Notes under the pieces: generated by a model
What the model saw: the letters and a program-made list of their open reading frames with translations, nothing else
Database searches by the model: none
What the model was told of the DNA's origin: nothing
Shown here: one piece after another, positions 19,192-34,108 of the stretch
Numbering within the stretch: the stretch's first letter is position 1
How the letters are laid out: each line of letters opens with the position of its first letter
Program-made: the position numbers and the translations under genes
NCBI RefSeq assembly: GCF_004745635.1
Contig: NZ_SRLB01000010.1
Coordinates: forward strand, 208,737-272,736
Direction: 5' to 3'
DNA length: 64,000 bases
Source of the DNA: Methylobacterium nonmethylotrophicum
GTDB lineage: Bacteria > Pseudomonadota > Alphaproteobacteria > Rhizobiales > Beijerinckiaceae

Positions 19192-20698
19192 ATGCAGCTC
19201 ACGCTCTGGACCTACGAGGGGCCCCCTCACATCGGGGCGATGCGCATCGCCACCGCGATGCACGGCCTGCACTACGTGCTGCACGCGCCGCAGGGCGACA
19301 CCTACGCCGACCTGCTCTTCACCATGATCGAGCGGCGCGACGCCCGCCCGCCGGTCACCTACACGACCTTCCAGGCCCGCGACCTCGGCTCCGACACCGC
19401 CGAGATCTTCAAGCGGGCGGTGCGCGAGGCCTACGAGCGGTTCCGCCCGCAGGCGATGATCGTCGGCGCCTCCTGCACGGCGGAACTGCTGCAGGACGAT
19501 CCCGGCGGCCTGTCGCGGGCGCTGGGCCTGCCGATCCCGGTGATCCCACTCGAGCTCCCCGCCTACCAGAAGAAGGAGAACTGGGGCGCGTCCGAGACCT
19601 TCTACCGGCTGGTGCGCACGCTGGCGGGCCCGCCCGCCGCCGCGCCCGCCCGGGCGAGCTGCAACATCCTCGGCCCGACCGCGCTCGGCTTTCGGCACCG
19701 CGACGACGTGCGCGAGGTGCGGGGGCTCCTCGAGCGCCTCGGGATCGCCGTGAACGTGGTGGCGCCGCTGGGCGCCGCGCCCGCCGACCTCGCGCGCCTC
19801 TCACAGGCTGCGTTCAACGTCGTGCTCTACCCGGAAGTGGCGCGCAGCGCCGCGCAGTGGCTCGAGCGCACCCACGCCCAACCCTTCGTCGAGACCGCGC
19901 CGATCGGCGTCAAGGGAACGGTGGCCTTCGTGGAGGCGGTGGCGAAGCTTGCCGGCGTCGATCCGGCCCCGGTCCTGAGCGGCGAGGGCTCGCGGCTTCC
20001 CTGGTACTCGCGCTCGGTCGATTCGACCTACCTCACCGGCAAGCGCGTCTTCGTCTTCGGCGACGCCACCCACGCGGTCGCGGCGGCCCGGGTCGCGACG
20101 CGGGAGATCGGCTTCTCGCTGGTCGGCCTCGGCACCTATTCGCGCGAATTGGCCCGCGAGGTGCGGACCGAGGCGGCCCAGCACGGAATCGAGGCGCTGG
20201 TCACCGACGACTACCTGGCGGTCGAGGCGGCGATCGCGGCGGCGCAGCCGGAACTGGTGCTCGGCACCCAGATGGAGCGCCACATCGCCAAACGGCTCGG
20301 CATCCCCTGCGCGGTGATCTCGGCGCCGATGCACGTGCAGGACGTCCCGGCCCGCCACGCGCCGCAGATGGGCTTCGAGGGGGCGAACGTCCTGTTCGAC
20401 ACCTTCGTCCACCCGCTGATGATGGGGCTCGAGGAGCACCTGCTGGCGATGTTCCGGGACGACCCGGAATTCCATGACGGCGTCGCCCCTTCTCACCTCG
20501 GCGGCCGGCCGCGCGAGGAGGCCGAGACGGTCGTCGTCGCCGCGCCCGCCACCGCGGTGGCGCCGGTGGTCTGGTCGATCGAGGCCGAGCGCGAGCTGAA
20601 GAAGGTCCCCTTCTTCGTGCGCGGCAAGGCCCGTCACAACACCGAACGCTACGCCCGCGAGCGGGCGCTCCCGCTCATCACCGTCGAGACCCTGTACG

Positions 20699-20724
<26 letters not shown>
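19192..20724 (+). CDS. bchB: Dark-operative protochlorophyllide reductase subunit BchB
   Basis: 510-residue NifK-like subunit. The N-terminus [40 protein letters not shown] holds Asp36, the unusual non-cysteine ligand of the NB-cluster. The C-terminal domain [50 protein letters not shown] matches the conserved BchB/ChlB tail. It begins 5 bp after bchN, and its last 26 bases overlap bchH. Confidence 0.97.
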
Positions 20725-25304
<4,580 letters not shown>

Positions 25305-25305
<1 letters not shown>

Positions 25306-26006
25306 TGACCAGCCCCACCTACGCCACCCGCCGGGCCCAGCTCGAGACCTATTTCGACCGTACCGCGGTCGAGGCCTGGGCGCGGCTGACCTCCGACGCG
25401 CAGGTGAGCCGCATCCGCGCCACCGTGCGGGCCGGCCGCGACGCGATGCGGGCGGAACTCCTGTCCTGGCTGCCCGCCGACCTCTCCGGACGGCGCCTGC
25501 TCGATGCCGGCTGCGGCACCGGGGCGCTCGCCGTCGCGGCGGCGCGGCGCGGAGCCGAGGTCGTCGCGGTCGACGTCTCCCCGACGCTGATCGGGCTCGC
25601 CCGCGAGCGCACCACCGCCTTCGGGCTGCCGGGCCGGCTCGATTTCCGCGTCGGCGACATGCTGGACGAGGGCTTAGGAGCCTTCGACCACGTCGTGGCG
25701 ATGGATTCGCTGATCCACTACCGCACCCCGGACATCGTGCGGGCGCTCGACCAGCTCGCCCGGCGCACCGAGGCGTCGGTGCTCTTCACCGTGGCGCCGC
25801 GCACGCCGCTCCTGACCCTGATGCACGCCACCGGCCGCCTCTTCCCCCGCGGCGACCGCGCGCCGGCGATCGAGCCGGTCGGGGAGGGGGCGTTGCGCCG
25901 CCGCATCGCCGACGAGCCGGGGCTCGCGCCCTTCGCGCTTGCCCGCAGCCGGCGCATCACCTCCGGCTTCTACCTCTCCAACGCCCTGGAGCTCGCGCGC
26001 CGATGA
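25305..26006 (+). CDS. bchM: Magnesium protoporphyrin IX O-methyltransferase BchM
   Basis: 233-residue SAM-dependent methyltransferase that methylates the ring-C propionate of Mg-protoporphyrin IX. The start (TYATRRAQLETYFDRTAVEAWARLTSDAQVSRIRATVRAGRDAMR) is characteristic of BchM/ChlM. The SAM site is LLDAGCGTGALAVAAARRGAEVVAVDVS, and the C-terminus SRRITSGFYLSNALELAR carries the conserved FYxS motif. It overlaps bchL by 1 bp and lhaA by 4 bp. Confidence 0.96.
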
Positions 26007-27412
26007 GCCCGGGACGCCGCCTCGCCCGCGCCCTCGCGGATCTCGGGCCCCGCTACCTGCCCTTCGCGGACGCCGCCACGGCGGAGCTGCCGCTCGGCCG
26101 GCTCCTGCGCCTGTCGCTGTTCCAGGTCACGGTCGGGATGGCGGCGGTGCTGCTGATCGGCACCCTCAACCGGGTGATGATCGTCGAGCTCGACGTGCCG
26201 GCCTGGATCGTCGCCGTGATGCTGTCGCTGCCGCTGCTCGCCGCCCCGTTCCGGGCGCTGGTCGGCTTCCGCTCCGACACGCACCGCTCGGTGCTCGGCT
26301 GGCGGCGCGTCCCGTACCTCTGGTTCGGCACGCTGCTGCAGTTCGGCGGCTTCGCCATCATGCCGTTCGCGCTCCTGATCCTGTCGGGGGACACGACCGG
26401 GCCGATCGTCGTCGGCCAGGTGGCGGCGGCGCTCGCCTTCGTGCTCGTCGGCGCCGGCCTCCACACCACCCAGACCGTGGGGCTGGCGCTCGCCACCGAC
26501 CTCGCGCCGGCCCATGCCCGCCCGAAGGTGGTGGCGCTTCTCTGCGCCATGCTCCTCGTCGGCATGATGGCGAGCGCCGTGGTGTTCGGCCTGGCGCTCG
26601 CGAATTTCTCCGCCATCCGGCTGATCCAGGTGATCCAGGGCGCGGCGCTCGCCACCCTCGTCCTCAACGGCATCGCCCTGTGGAAGCAGGAGCCGCGCGA
26701 CACCTCCCGCAAGGCGGACGCCCCGCGCCGCTTCGGCGAGGCCTGGGAGGCGTATTCCGCGGAGCCGCAGGCGCGCCGCCGCCTGCTGGCCACCGGCCTC
26801 GGCACGGCGGGGTTCAGCATGCAGGACATCCTGCTCGAGCCCTATGGCGGCCAGATCCTGCACCTGCCGGTGGCGGCCACGACCGCGCTCACCGCCGTGC
26901 TGGCGGTCGGGGGCGGGGCGGGGCTCGTGACCGCGGCGCGCTGGCTCAACCGCGGCGGCGACCCGTTCCGGGTCGCGGCGGCCGGCGCCGTCGTCGGCAT
27001 CGCGGCCTTCTCGGCGGTGGTCTTCGCCGCGCCCTTGAGCTCCGGCGGGCTCTTCGCCTGCGGCGTGGCGCTGATCGGCGTCGGCGGCGGGCTCTTCGCC
27101 CACGGCACGCTGACCGCCTCAATGGCGAGCGCGCCTCCCGCGCAATCCGGCCTCGCGCTCGGCGCCTGGGGCGCCGTGCAGGCCTGCGCCGCGGGTGCCG
27201 CGATCGCGGCAAGCGGCATCCTGCGCGATGCCGGCTCGGCGCTCGCCGTGTCGGGCCGCCTCGGCGAGGCCCTCGCCGAAGCCTCGACCGGCTACCTCGT
27301 CGTCTACCACATCGAGATCGGGCTCCTCTTCGCCACCCTGGTGGCGATCGGCCCGCTGGTGCGCCGCCGCCCCGATCACCCCCCGCTCACCGCCCGCCCG
27401 GCCCTGCCCTAA
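26003..27412 (+). CDS. lhaA: LH1 assembly protein LhaA (PucC/BCH1 family MFS)
   Basis: 469-residue, 12-helix major facilitator protein encoded between bchM and puhA, the position of lhaA in purple bacteria. LhaA is needed for assembly of the LH1 antenna and is thought to deliver bacteriochlorophyll. Family motifs: LFQVTVGMAAVLLIGTLNRVMIVELDVPAWIVAVMLSLPLLAAPFRALVGFRSDTHRSVLGWRRVPYLWFG and AGLHTTQTVGLALATDLAPAHARPKVVALLC. It overlaps bchM by 4 bp and is followed after 12 bp by puhA with AAAAGGAGG as ribosome binding site. Confidence 0.92.
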   Translation: MSPGRRLARALADLGPRYLPFADAATAELPLGRLLRLSLFQVTVGMAAVLLIGTLNRVMIVELDVPAWIVAVMLSLPLLAAPFRALVGFRSDTHRSVLGWRRVPYLWFGTLLQFGGFAIMPFALLILSGDTTGPIVVGQVAAALAFVLVGAGLHTTQTVGLALATDLAPAHARPKVVALLCAMLLVGMMASAVVFGLALANFSAIRLIQVIQGAALATLVLNGIALWKQEPRDTSRKADAPRRFGEAWEAYSAEPQARRRLLATGLGTAGFSMQDILLEPYGGQILHLPVAATTALTAVLAVGGGAGLVTAARWLNRGGDPFRVAAAGAVVGIAAFSAVVFAAPLSSGGLFACGVALIGVGGGLFAHGTLTASMASAPPAQSGLALGAWGAVQACAAGAAIAASGILRDAGSALAVSGRLGEALAEASTGYLVVYHIEIGLLFATLVAIGPLVRRRPDHPPLTARPALP

Positions 27413-27424
27413 AAGGAGGCCCTC

Positions 27425-28216
27425 ATGCCCAAGGGTGCCATCACGAGCTACATCGACGTCGCGCAACTGGTGCTCTACGCGTTCTGGCTGTTCTTCGCCG
27501 GCCTGGTCTTCTACCTGCGCCGCGAGGACCGCCGCGAGGGCTACCCGCTCGAATCCGAGACCCATGGCGGCCTGAAAGGCTGGGACTGGCTCTTCCTGCC
27601 CAGCCCGAAGACCTTCCTGCTCGCCGACGGCAGGACCGTGCTGGCGCCGCGGCCCGAGGAAGGCCCGACCGGCCCGCTCAAGGCGGTCAAGCGCGAGCCC
27701 TGGCCCGGCGCCCCGATCGAGCCGACCGCGACGGACGATTCCCGCCTCGCCGACGGCGTCGGCCCGGGCGCCTATGCCCAGCGCGCCGAGCGGCCCGACC
27801 TCACCTGGGAGGGCAAGCCCCGCATCGTGCCGATGCGCGTCGCCGAGGAGTTCACGGTCGCGGCGGACGACCCCGATCCGCGCGGCATGCCGGTCTACGG
27901 CGCCGATCGCGTGCTGGCCGGCACCGTCACGGAGATCTGGGTCGATCGCGGCGAGTCGCTGCCGCGCTACTACGAGATGGAACTCGAGGGCGCCCGCGAC
28001 CGCACGGTGCTGATCCCGGTGACCTTCGCCGACGTGCCGCGCTTCAGCCGAGAGAGGAAGATCGTCGTCGAGGCCCTCCTCGCCCGCCAGTTCGCCGGCG
28101 TGCCGGCGCAGCGCGACCCCGACAGCATCACCCTGCGGGAGGAGGAGCGGGTCATGGCGTATTACGGCGCCGGCACGCTCTACGCCACCGCCGACCGCGA
28201 GGAGCCGCTGCTGTGA
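27425..28216 (+). CDS. puhA: Photosynthetic reaction centre H subunit PuhA
   Basis: 263-residue H subunit with one N-terminal membrane helix (DVAQLVLYAFWLFFAGLVFYLRREDRREGYPLE, about residues 11-31) and a large cytoplasmic beta domain that caps the quinone side and carries proton-entry residues. The conserved segments KTFLLADGR, MPVYGADRVLAGTVTEIWVDRGESLPRYYEMEL and EEERVMAYYGAGTLYATADREEPLL are present. Length is normal. The stop overlaps the GTG start of puhB. Confidence 0.97.
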   Translation: MPKGAITSYIDVAQLVLYAFWLFFAGLVFYLRREDRREGYPLESETHGGLKGWDWLFLPSPKTFLLADGRTVLAPRPEEGPTGPLKAVKREPWPGAPIEPTATDDSRLADGVGPGAYAQRAERPDLTWEGKPRIVPMRVAEEFTVAADDPDPRGMPVYGADRVLAGTVTEIWVDRGESLPRYYEMELEGARDRTVLIPVTFADVPRFSRERKIVVEALLARQFAGVPAQRDPDSITLREEERVMAYYGAGTLYATADREEPLL

Positions 28217-28839
28217 CGCCTGCTCCGATCCCGAATGGGCTGCCCGGCCCGCTGCCCCCAGGCGAGCGCCTGCTCTGGCAGGGCCGCCCGGCGCTGGTGA
28301 GCCTGGCGCGCCGCGCCTTCCACGTCGACCTCGTCGCCCTCTATTTCGGCGGGCTCGCGGCCTGGCAGGTGATCGCGGCGGGGCGGATCTCGGCGGCCTG
28401 GCCGGTGCTCCTCGGCGGAGCCCTCGGGCTGGCGATCCTGTTCGCCCTCGCCTGGGGCGCCTGCCGCACCACGGTCTACACCCTGACCGACCGGCGGCTG
28501 ATGCTGCGCATCGGCATCGCGCTGCAGATGGACATCAACCTGCCGCTCAAGGAGATCGAGGCCGCCTCCTTCCGCCGCTTCGGCGACGGCAGCGGCGACC
28601 TGCCCCTCCTGCTGAAGCCCGGCGTGCGGCTCGCCTACCTGCACCTGTGGCCGCATGCCCGGCCCTGGCGGCTGACCCGGCCCGAGCCGATGCTGCGCTG
28701 CGTGCCCGACGCCGAGGGCGTGGCCAAGCGCATCGCGGCGGCGCTCGCCGAGGCGAACGGCCAGCCCGTCCAGGCGCTGCCGCCGGCGCCCGCTTCCGCT
28801 CCGGTGCTCCCCGGCCGCCTCGCGGCGGCGGGCCACTAG
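28213..28839 (+). CDS. puhB: Photosynthetic complex assembly protein PuhB
   Basis: 208-residue membrane protein with a bacterial PH-like domain. It starts at a GTG (28213) that overlaps the puhA stop. The PH-family motif LPPGERLLWQGRPALVSLARRAFHVD is followed by two membrane helices (about residues 38-80) and CRTTVYTLTDRRLMLRIGIALQMDINLPLKEIEAASFRRFGDG. PuhB assists reaction-centre assembly in Rhodobacter. The C-terminal 30 residues are Ala/Pro-rich. Confidence 0.9.
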   Translation: MTPAPIPNGLPGPLPPGERLLWQGRPALVSLARRAFHVDLVALYFGGLAAWQVIAAGRISAAWPVLLGGALGLAILFALAWGACRTTVYTLTDRRLMLRIGIALQMDINLPLKEIEAASFRRFGDGSGDLPLLLKPGVRLAYLHLWPHARPWRLTRPEPMLRCVPDAEGVAKRIAAALAEANGQPVQALPPAPASAPVLPGRLAAAGH

Positions 28840-28849
28840 GGAGGCGGCG

Positions 28850-29299
28850 ATGTCCCACGACATCCCGGTCCCGCGCAAGCTGCTCGGCAGCGCCGCGCTT
28901 CTCGTCGCCTTCTCGCTCGCCGCGGTGGCGATCGGCCGGTTCGGTGGCGTCGGCGTCACGCAGATGCCGGCCGCCCACGCGGTCCAGGTGCTAGACCTCA
29001 CCGTCGAGGACCGCCAGGGCGGCAGCGTCACCCTGCGCGACGCCCGCGACGGGCGACTCGTGGCGGAGGTTGCCCCGGGCGAGGACGGCTTCCTGCGCGC
29101 GACCTTGCGGGTCATGGCCCAGGCGCGCCTGCGCGAGGGGCTGCCGCGCGGGGAGCCGTTCCGCCTCACCCGCTGGGACAACGGCACGCTCTCGCTCGAC
29201 GACGTCGCGTCGGGCCGGCGGATCAACCTCGAGGCCTTCGGGCTCGGCAACGCGGCCGCCTTCGCGCGGCTGCTCGAACAGGGGAGGGGCGCATCGTGA
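28850..29299 (+). CDS. puhC: Photosynthetic complex assembly protein PuhC
   Basis: 149-residue protein with a single N-terminal anchor ([27 protein letters not shown], about residues 10-36) and a periplasmic domain with the family motifs [45 protein letters not shown] and [31 protein letters not shown]. PuhC affects reaction-centre and LH1 core organisation. The stop overlaps the start of the next gene. GGGAGGCG precedes the ATG. Confidence 0.93.
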   Translation: MSHDIPVPRKLLGSAALLVAFSLAAVAIGRFGGVGVTQMPAAHAVQVLDLTVEDRQGGSVTLRDARDGRLVAEVAPGEDGFLRATLRVMAQARLREGLPRGEPFRLTRWDNGTLSLDDVASGRRINLEAFGLGNAAAFARLLEQGRGAS

Positions 29300-29598
29300 T
29301 GCACTGGTTGGGCGGCGGACGCCGCATCGAGGTGCCGTGCACGGTCGAGATCGAGCAGACGGCCGAGAGCCTGCACGCCCACGTGACGCTGGACGGGGGG
29401 CTGCTGATCGCGCCGGGCGACGAGGTGACGGTGCACGACGCGCCGACCTCCGTGCCCTACGGCGAGCGGATCGTGGTGCGCCGCCAGGCCACGGTGGTGC
29501 GCGCCGGCGCGGTCGAGCGCCTGTGGACCCGCATCGCGGGCCATTTCGAACTCACCGAACTCTACGAAGTCAGCTTCTCGGAAAGGACGCGGCTATGA
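29299..29598 (+). CDS. Conserved-position puh operon protein, unknown function (PuhD position)
   Basis: 99-residue soluble-looking protein with no membrane helix: [58 protein letters not shown] and then [26 protein letters not shown]. It lies between puhC and acsF, where Rhodobacter has the short membrane protein PuhD (ORF55), but size and character differ, so it is not a simple homologue. It is predicted mostly beta. Start options are ATG 29299 (TGATG overlap with puhC) or GTG 29296. It overlaps acsF by 4 bp, so it is tightly coupled to the cyclase. I do not know its function. Confidence 0.8.
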   Translation: MHWLGGGRRIEVPCTVEIEQTAESLHAHVTLDGGLLIAPGDEVTVHDAPTSVPYGERIVVRRQATVVRAGAVERLWTRIAGHFELTELYEVSFSERTRL

Positions 29599-30656
29599 GC
29601 GCGGCTTCCCCCTACACCCCGAACGAGAGCACCAAGTCGGCCCAGGAAACGACCTTCCTGAGCCCCCGCTTCTACACCACGAACTTCGAGGAGCTCGACC
29701 GCACCAATGTCGAGCCGGTGCGGGCCGAGTGGGACGTGCTCATCGCGGAGATGCGCTCCGACCCCAACAAGCGCCACTTCGTGCGCAATTCCGACTTCGA
29801 CCTCGATCTCTCCGGCCTCGACCCGGAGCTGCGCAAGGAATTTCTGGACTTCCTGGTCTCGTCGATCACCGCCGAGTTCTCGGGCTGCGTGCTCTACGCC
29901 GAGATGCGCAAGCGCGCCAAGAACAAGGACATCCGCGAGCTGTTCGGCTTCATGAGCCGCGACGAGGCCCGCCACGCCGGCTTCATCAACGACACGCTGA
30001 AGGATTTCGGGGTCGGCATCGACCTCGGCTTCCTGACGAAGGCCAAGAAGTACACGCATTTCCGGCCGAAATTCATCTTCTACGCCACGTATCTTTCTGA
30101 GAAGATCGGCTACGCCCGCTACATCACGATCTTCCGCCACCTCGAGCGCAACCCGGACAAGCGCTTCCACCCGATCTTCAAGTGGTTCGAGAAGTGGTGC
30201 AACGACGAGTTCCGCCACGGCGAGGCGTTCGCGCTCCTGATGCGTGCCAACCCGAAGCTGCTCACCGGCATCAACTACTACTGGATCAAGTTCTTCCTGC
30301 TGGCGGTGTTCTGCACGATGTACGTGCGCGACCAGTGCCGGCCGGCCTTCCACAAGGCGCTCGGGGTCGACCCGAAGGAGTACGACTTCCAGGTCTTCGC
30401 GATCACCTCGGAGATCTCGCGGCAGGTCTTCCCGCTCACGCTCGATATCGACCATCCGGGCTTCCGGGCCGGGCTCGAGCGGCTCTTGGCCTGCGCCCGG
30501 GGCATCGAGGAGGCGAAGGCGCAGGGCGGCCTGATCGGCAAGCTCAAGCATGCCGGCTACGCGGCGAAGGCCGCCCTGGCCTTCGGGCGGCTGATGGTGA
30601 TGCCGGCCAAGGCCAACCCGATGCCGGCGCAGATCCGCCTCAGCCCCGCCTGGTAG
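29595..30656 (+). CDS. acsF: Oxygen-dependent Mg-protoporphyrin IX monomethyl ester cyclase AcsF
   Basis: 353-residue diiron oxygenase that forms the isocyclic ring E with O2, the aerobic route. The diiron ligands lie in [18 protein letters not shown] with [22 protein letters not shown], and in [18 protein letters not shown], two EX(n)EXXH-type sets. The N-terminus is Ser/Thr-rich and not conserved. No oxygen-independent bchE is present in this window, which fits an aerobic phototroph. It is embedded in the puh operon between the 99-residue ORF and puhE. Confidence 0.96.
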   Translation: MSAASPYTPNESTKSAQETTFLSPRFYTTNFEELDRTNVEPVRAEWDVLIAEMRSDPNKRHFVRNSDFDLDLSGLDPELRKEFLDFLVSSITAEFSGCVLYAEMRKRAKNKDIRELFGFMSRDEARHAGFINDTLKDFGVGIDLGFLTKAKKYTHFRPKFIFYATYLSEKIGYARYITIFRHLERNPDKRFHPIFKWFEKWCNDEFRHGEAFALLMRANPKLLTGINYYWIKFFLLAVFCTMYVRDQCRPAFHKALGVDPKEYDFQVFAITSEISRQVFPLTLDIDHPGFRAGLERLLACARGIEEAKAQGGLIGKLKHAGYAAKAALAFGRLMVMPAKANPMPAQIRLSPAW

Positions 30657-30663
30657 CGCCCGC

Positions 30664-31446
30664 ATGTCCGACTACGCCGCCCCGATCCTCTACGCCGTCG
30701 TGATCTGGTGGTTCCTGACCGGGGCGATCCTCTGGCTGAACCACCGGCCGCGCCGGACCCATGCCTGGAGCTTCGGGGCGACGACGCTGGCGCTCGTCGC
30801 CGCCCTCTGGGTCGTCGCCTGGAGCGCAGGCCAGGAGAGCGAGGGGGCGGCCTACGCGGCCTTCACGGCGGCCCTGATCGTCTGGGGCTGGCAGGAGATG
30901 GCCTTCTACATGGGCTATCTCGCCGGTCCCCGGCGCACGCCGGGCGCCCCCACCGCCCGGGGCCTCGCCCGCTTCGGCGCGGCGGCGGCGACGAACCTGT
31001 GGCACGAGGCGGCGATCATCTCAGGGTTCGCCGCCATCGCCTGGCTGACGGCGGGTTGCCCGAACCGGATGGCGCTCTGGACCTACCTGGTCCTGTGGGG
31101 GATGAACCTCAGCGCCCGCCTCAACCTCTTCCTCGGCGTGCGCAACCTCCACGCCGAATTCCTGCCGGAGCACCTGCGCTACCTCGGCAGCTTCTTTCGC
31201 CGCGCGCCGATGAACGCGCTGTTTCCGGTGGCGATGATCCTCGCCACCGGCTTCCTCCTGGTGCTCCTGCACCCCGCCGTCACCGAGAGCGCCTCGGCCT
31301 TCAAGCGCTCCGGCCACACCATGATGGCGACCCTGATGGCCCTCGCCATCCTGGAGCACGGCTTCCTGATGCTGCCGCTGCCCTCCGCCGCGCTCTGGGG
31401 CTGGGGGCTGCCGGGCCGCCGCCCGGGGGCCGATGCCGCTCCGTAA
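30664..31446 (+). CDS. puhE: Photosynthetic complex assembly protein PuhE
   Basis: 260-residue integral membrane protein with about seven helices. The family signature [35 protein letters not shown] opens it. [21 protein letters not shown] and [51 protein letters not shown] follow. PuhE negatively modulates bacteriochlorophyll production in Rhodobacter. It begins 7 bp after acsF, and hemA follows after 49 bp. Confidence 0.92.
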   Translation: MSDYAAPILYAVVIWWFLTGAILWLNHRPRRTHAWSFGATTLALVAALWVVAWSAGQESEGAAYAAFTAALIVWGWQEMAFYMGYLAGPRRTPGAPTARGLARFGAAAATNLWHEAAIISGFAAIAWLTAGCPNRMALWTYLVLWGMNLSARLNLFLGVRNLHAEFLPEHLRYLGSFFRRAPMNALFPVAMILATGFLLVLLHPAVTESASAFKRSGHTMMATLMALAILEHGFLMLPLPSAALWGWGLPGRRPGADAAP

Positions 31447-31495
31447 GAAACCCAGAAGAACACGCCCACAAGAACACCGTACAAGGGGACGCTCG

Positions 31496-32707
31496 ATGGA
31501 TTACGAGGCAATGTTCTCCGCCGCCCTCCAGGGCCTGCACCGCGAGGGGCGCTACCGGGTCTTCACCGACCTCGAGCGGCAGGCCGGGCGCTTTCCCTAC
31601 GCCACGCAGCACGGCGCCCACGGCACCCGCGAGGTGACGGTGTGGTGCTCGAACGATTATCTCGGCATGGGTCAGCACCCGGCGGTGACGGGCGCGATGC
31701 ACGAGGCGATCGACCGCTGCGGCGCCGGTGCCGGCGGCACCCGCAACATTTCGGGCACCAACCACTACCATGTGCTGCTCGAGCGCGAACTCGCCGACCT
31801 GCACGGCAAGGAGGCGGCGCTCCTCTTCACCTCGGGCTACGTCTCGAACTGGGCCGGGCTCGGCACCCTCGCCTCGAAGCTGCCCGGCTGCGTGGTGTTC
31901 TCCGACGAAGGCAACCACGCCTCGATGATCGAGGGCATCCGCTCGAGCCGCGCCGAGCGCCACATCTTCCGCCACAACGATCCCGACGACCTCGACCGCA
32001 AGCTGCGGCTCGTCGATCCCGCCCTGCCGAAGCTCGTCGCCTTCGAGTCGGTCTACTCGATGGACGGCGACATCGCGCCGATCGCCGAGCTCTGCGACGT
32101 CGCAGACTCCCACGGCGCCATGACCTACCTCGACGAGGTCCACGCGGTGGGCCTCTACGGCCCGCGCGGCGGCGGCATCGCCGAGCGCGAGGGGCTGATG
32201 CACCGCCTCACCGTCATCGAGGGGACGCTCGGCAAGGCCTTCGCGGTCTCGGGCGGCTACATCGCCGCCTCCGCGGCGCTCTGCGACTTCGTGCGCAGCT
32301 TCGCCTCGGGCTTCATCTTCACCACCTCGCTCCCGCCGGCGATCGCGGCGGGCGCAGCCGCGAGCATCCGCCACCTCAAGGCGAGCGGGGTCGAGCGGGC
32401 CCGCCACCAGGACCGCGTCGCCGCGGTGCGCCGGCGCCTGTCGGCGATCGGCATCCCGCTCCTCGACAACCCGAGCCACATCGTGCCGGTGATGGTGGGC
32501 GATCCGGTCCTGTGCAAGCAGATCAGCGATACCCTGCTCGACGAGTTCGCGATCTACGTCCAGCCGATCAACTACCCCACCGTGCCGCGCGGGACCGAGC
32601 GCCTGCGCATCACCCCGTCGCCGCTCCACAGCGACGCCGACATCGACCACCTGGCGGCGGCGCTCGGGGCGATCTGGGGCCGGATCGGGCTGGCCCGGGC
32701 GGCGTAG
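31496..32707 (+). CDS. hemA: 5-aminolevulinate synthase HemA
   Basis: 403-residue PLP enzyme that condenses glycine with succinyl-CoA, the alphaproteobacterial entry to tetrapyrrole synthesis. The start [23 protein letters not shown] and the motif [16 protein letters not shown] are typical. [23 protein letters not shown] precedes the PLP lysine K247 in [16 protein letters not shown]. Position at the end of the puh operon is common, and provides precursor supply in step with pigment synthesis. AAGGGGACG upstream acts as ribosome binding site. A repeat element starts 15 bp after the stop. Confidence 0.97.
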   Translation: MDYEAMFSAALQGLHREGRYRVFTDLERQAGRFPYATQHGAHGTREVTVWCSNDYLGMGQHPAVTGAMHEAIDRCGAGAGGTRNISGTNHYHVLLERELADLHGKEAALLFTSGYVSNWAGLGTLASKLPGCVVFSDEGNHASMIEGIRSSRAERHIFRHNDPDDLDRKLRLVDPALPKLVAFESVYSMDGDIAPIAELCDVADSHGAMTYLDEVHAVGLYGPRGGGIAEREGLMHRLTVIEGTLGKAFAVSGGYIAASAALCDFVRSFASGFIFTTSLPPAIAAGAAASIRHLKASGVERARHQDRVAAVRRRLSAIGIPLLDNPSHIVPVMVGDPVLCKQISDTLLDEFAIYVQPINYPTVPRGTERLRITPSPLHSDADIDHLAAALGAIWGRIGLARAA

Positions 32708-32721
32708 CGCGCGCGCCGCTG

Positions 32722-32892
32722 AACCCTCCCCCCTCTGCGGGGGAGGGTGCCCCGCGGATGCGGGGCGGGAGAGGGGCAGCGCCACGCTGGTCCAGAGGCC
32801 GCCTTTCAGAGCAGTCGCTACTTCTCCGGAAACGGCGTCCCCTCTCCCGGCTCACTCCGTTCGCCACCCTCCCCCGCAGAGGGGGGAGGGTC
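32722..32892. repeat. Palindromic repeat element family A, copy 2
   Basis: About 170 bp with inverted ends (ACCCTCCCCCCTCTGCGGGG on the left, CCCCGCAGAGGGGGGAGGGT on the right) and the TCTCCGGAAA core seen in copy 1 near 8.3 kb. It fills most of the hemA-bchI gap (32708-33007); the remainder holds the bchI operator. Such hairpins may also end hemA transcripts. Confidence 0.75.
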
Positions 32893-32918
32893 ACGCGCGC
32901 GACCGCCACGGGCCTCAA

Positions 32919-32952
32919 TGTCAAGTTAATCGACTGTCATTTTCATTAGACA
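32919..32952 (+). promoter_or_regulatory. Candidate PpsR operator with upstream half-site before bchI
   Basis: TGTCATTTTCATTAGACA at 32935-32952 fits TGT-N12-ACA. A TGTCA half-site starts 16 bp upstream at 32919, copying the arrangement before bchF. The stretch is markedly AT-rich against the background and lies 55 bp before the bchI start. Confidence 0.75.
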
Positions 32953-33007
32953 TTCCCGCCCTCCCGGCCGATCCTGTCCCCACTGTCAGCCTTCGAGGAC
33001 CCGAACC

Positions 33008-34108
33008 GTGGCGCCCACCCAATCGGCCCTGTCCCGGCGGGCCCCGAAGCCGGCATTCGTGGCACCGGCCGCGCGGCCCGAGCCCAAAGCCCGACCGCCC
33101 TATCCGTTCTCGGCCATCGTCGGGCAGGACGCCATGCGGCGCGCGCTGCTGGTCGCGGCGGTCGATCCGACGGTCGGCGGGGTGCTGGTCTTCGGCGACC
33201 GCGGCACCGGCAAGTCCACCGCCGTACGGGCGCTCGCCGCCCTGCTGCCGCCGATGCGGGCGGTGGCGGGCTGCGCCTATTCCTGCGATCCGGTCGAGGC
33301 CGGCACCCTCTGCTCGGCCTGCTCCGCCCGCCGGGCGCAGGGGCTCGCGGTCCAGACCGTGCCGGTGCCGGTGGTCGACCTGCCGCTCGGGGCCACCGAG
33401 GACCGGGTGGTCGGCGCCCTCGACATCGGCCGGGCGCTCGGGGCCGGCGAGAAGGCGTTCGAGCCGGGGCTGCTCGCCCGCGCCAATCGCGGCTTCCTCT
33501 ACATCGACGAGGTCAACCTGCTGGAGGACCATCTCGTCGACCTGCTCCTCGACGTGGCGGCCTCGGGCGTCAACACCGTCGAGCGCGAGGGCCTGAGCCT
33601 GCGCCACCCGGCCCGCTTCGTCCTCGTCGGCAGCGGCAACCCGGAGGAGGGCGAGCTGCGCCCGCAGCTCCTCGACCGCTTCGGCCTCGCGGTGCAGGTC
33701 GCGACGCCGACCGATCTCGCGAGCCGCGTGACGATCGTGCGCCGGCGCGATGCCTACGAGCGCGATCCCGCCGGCTTCGCGGACGAGTGGGAGGAGGCGG
33801 AGATTCTTCTCGGCCGGCAGATCGTGGCGGCCCGGGCGCGCCTGCCCGATGTCGCGGTGCCCGACGCCGTGCTGGAGGCCGCGGCGCGCCTGTGCCTGGC
33901 GCTCGGCACCGACGGCCTGCGCGGCGAGCTGACCCTGATGCGGACCGCCCGGGCGCTGGCGAGCCTCGACGGCGACGACACCGTGACCCTCGACCACCTC
34001 CGCGAGGTGGCGCCGAGCGCCCTGAGCCACCGCCTGCGCCGCAACCCCCTCGACGAGGCCGGGTCCGAGGCCCGGATCGCCCGGGCCCTCGCCGAGGTCC
34101 TGGGGTGA
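33008..34108 (+). CDS. bchI: Magnesium chelatase ATPase subunit BchI
   Basis: 366-residue AAA+ ATPase of magnesium chelatase. It has PYPFSAIVGQDAMRRALLVAAVDPTVGGVLVFGDRGTGKSTAVRALAALLP (Walker A near residue 66), GFLYIDEVNLLEDHLVDLLLDVAASGVNTVEREGLSLRHPARFVLVGSGNPEEGELRPQLLDRFG (Walker B and sensor 1), and an arginine-finger region. The start is a GTG, with GAGGA about 8 bases upstream. The stop overlaps the GTG of bchD. Confidence 0.97.
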   Translation: MAPTQSALSRRAPKPAFVAPAARPEPKARPPYPFSAIVGQDAMRRALLVAAVDPTVGGVLVFGDRGTGKSTAVRALAALLPPMRAVAGCAYSCDPVEAGTLCSACSARRAQGLAVQTVPVPVVDLPLGATEDRVVGALDIGRALGAGEKAFEPGLLARANRGFLYIDEVNLLEDHLVDLLLDVAASGVNTVEREGLSLRHPARFVLVGSGNPEEGELRPQLLDRFGLAVQVATPTDLASRVTIVRRRDAYERDPAGFADEWEEAEILLGRQIVAARARLPDVAVPDAVLEAAARLCLALGTDGLRGELTLMRTARALASLDGDDTVTLDHLREVAPSALSHRLRRNPLDEAGSEARIARALAEVLG

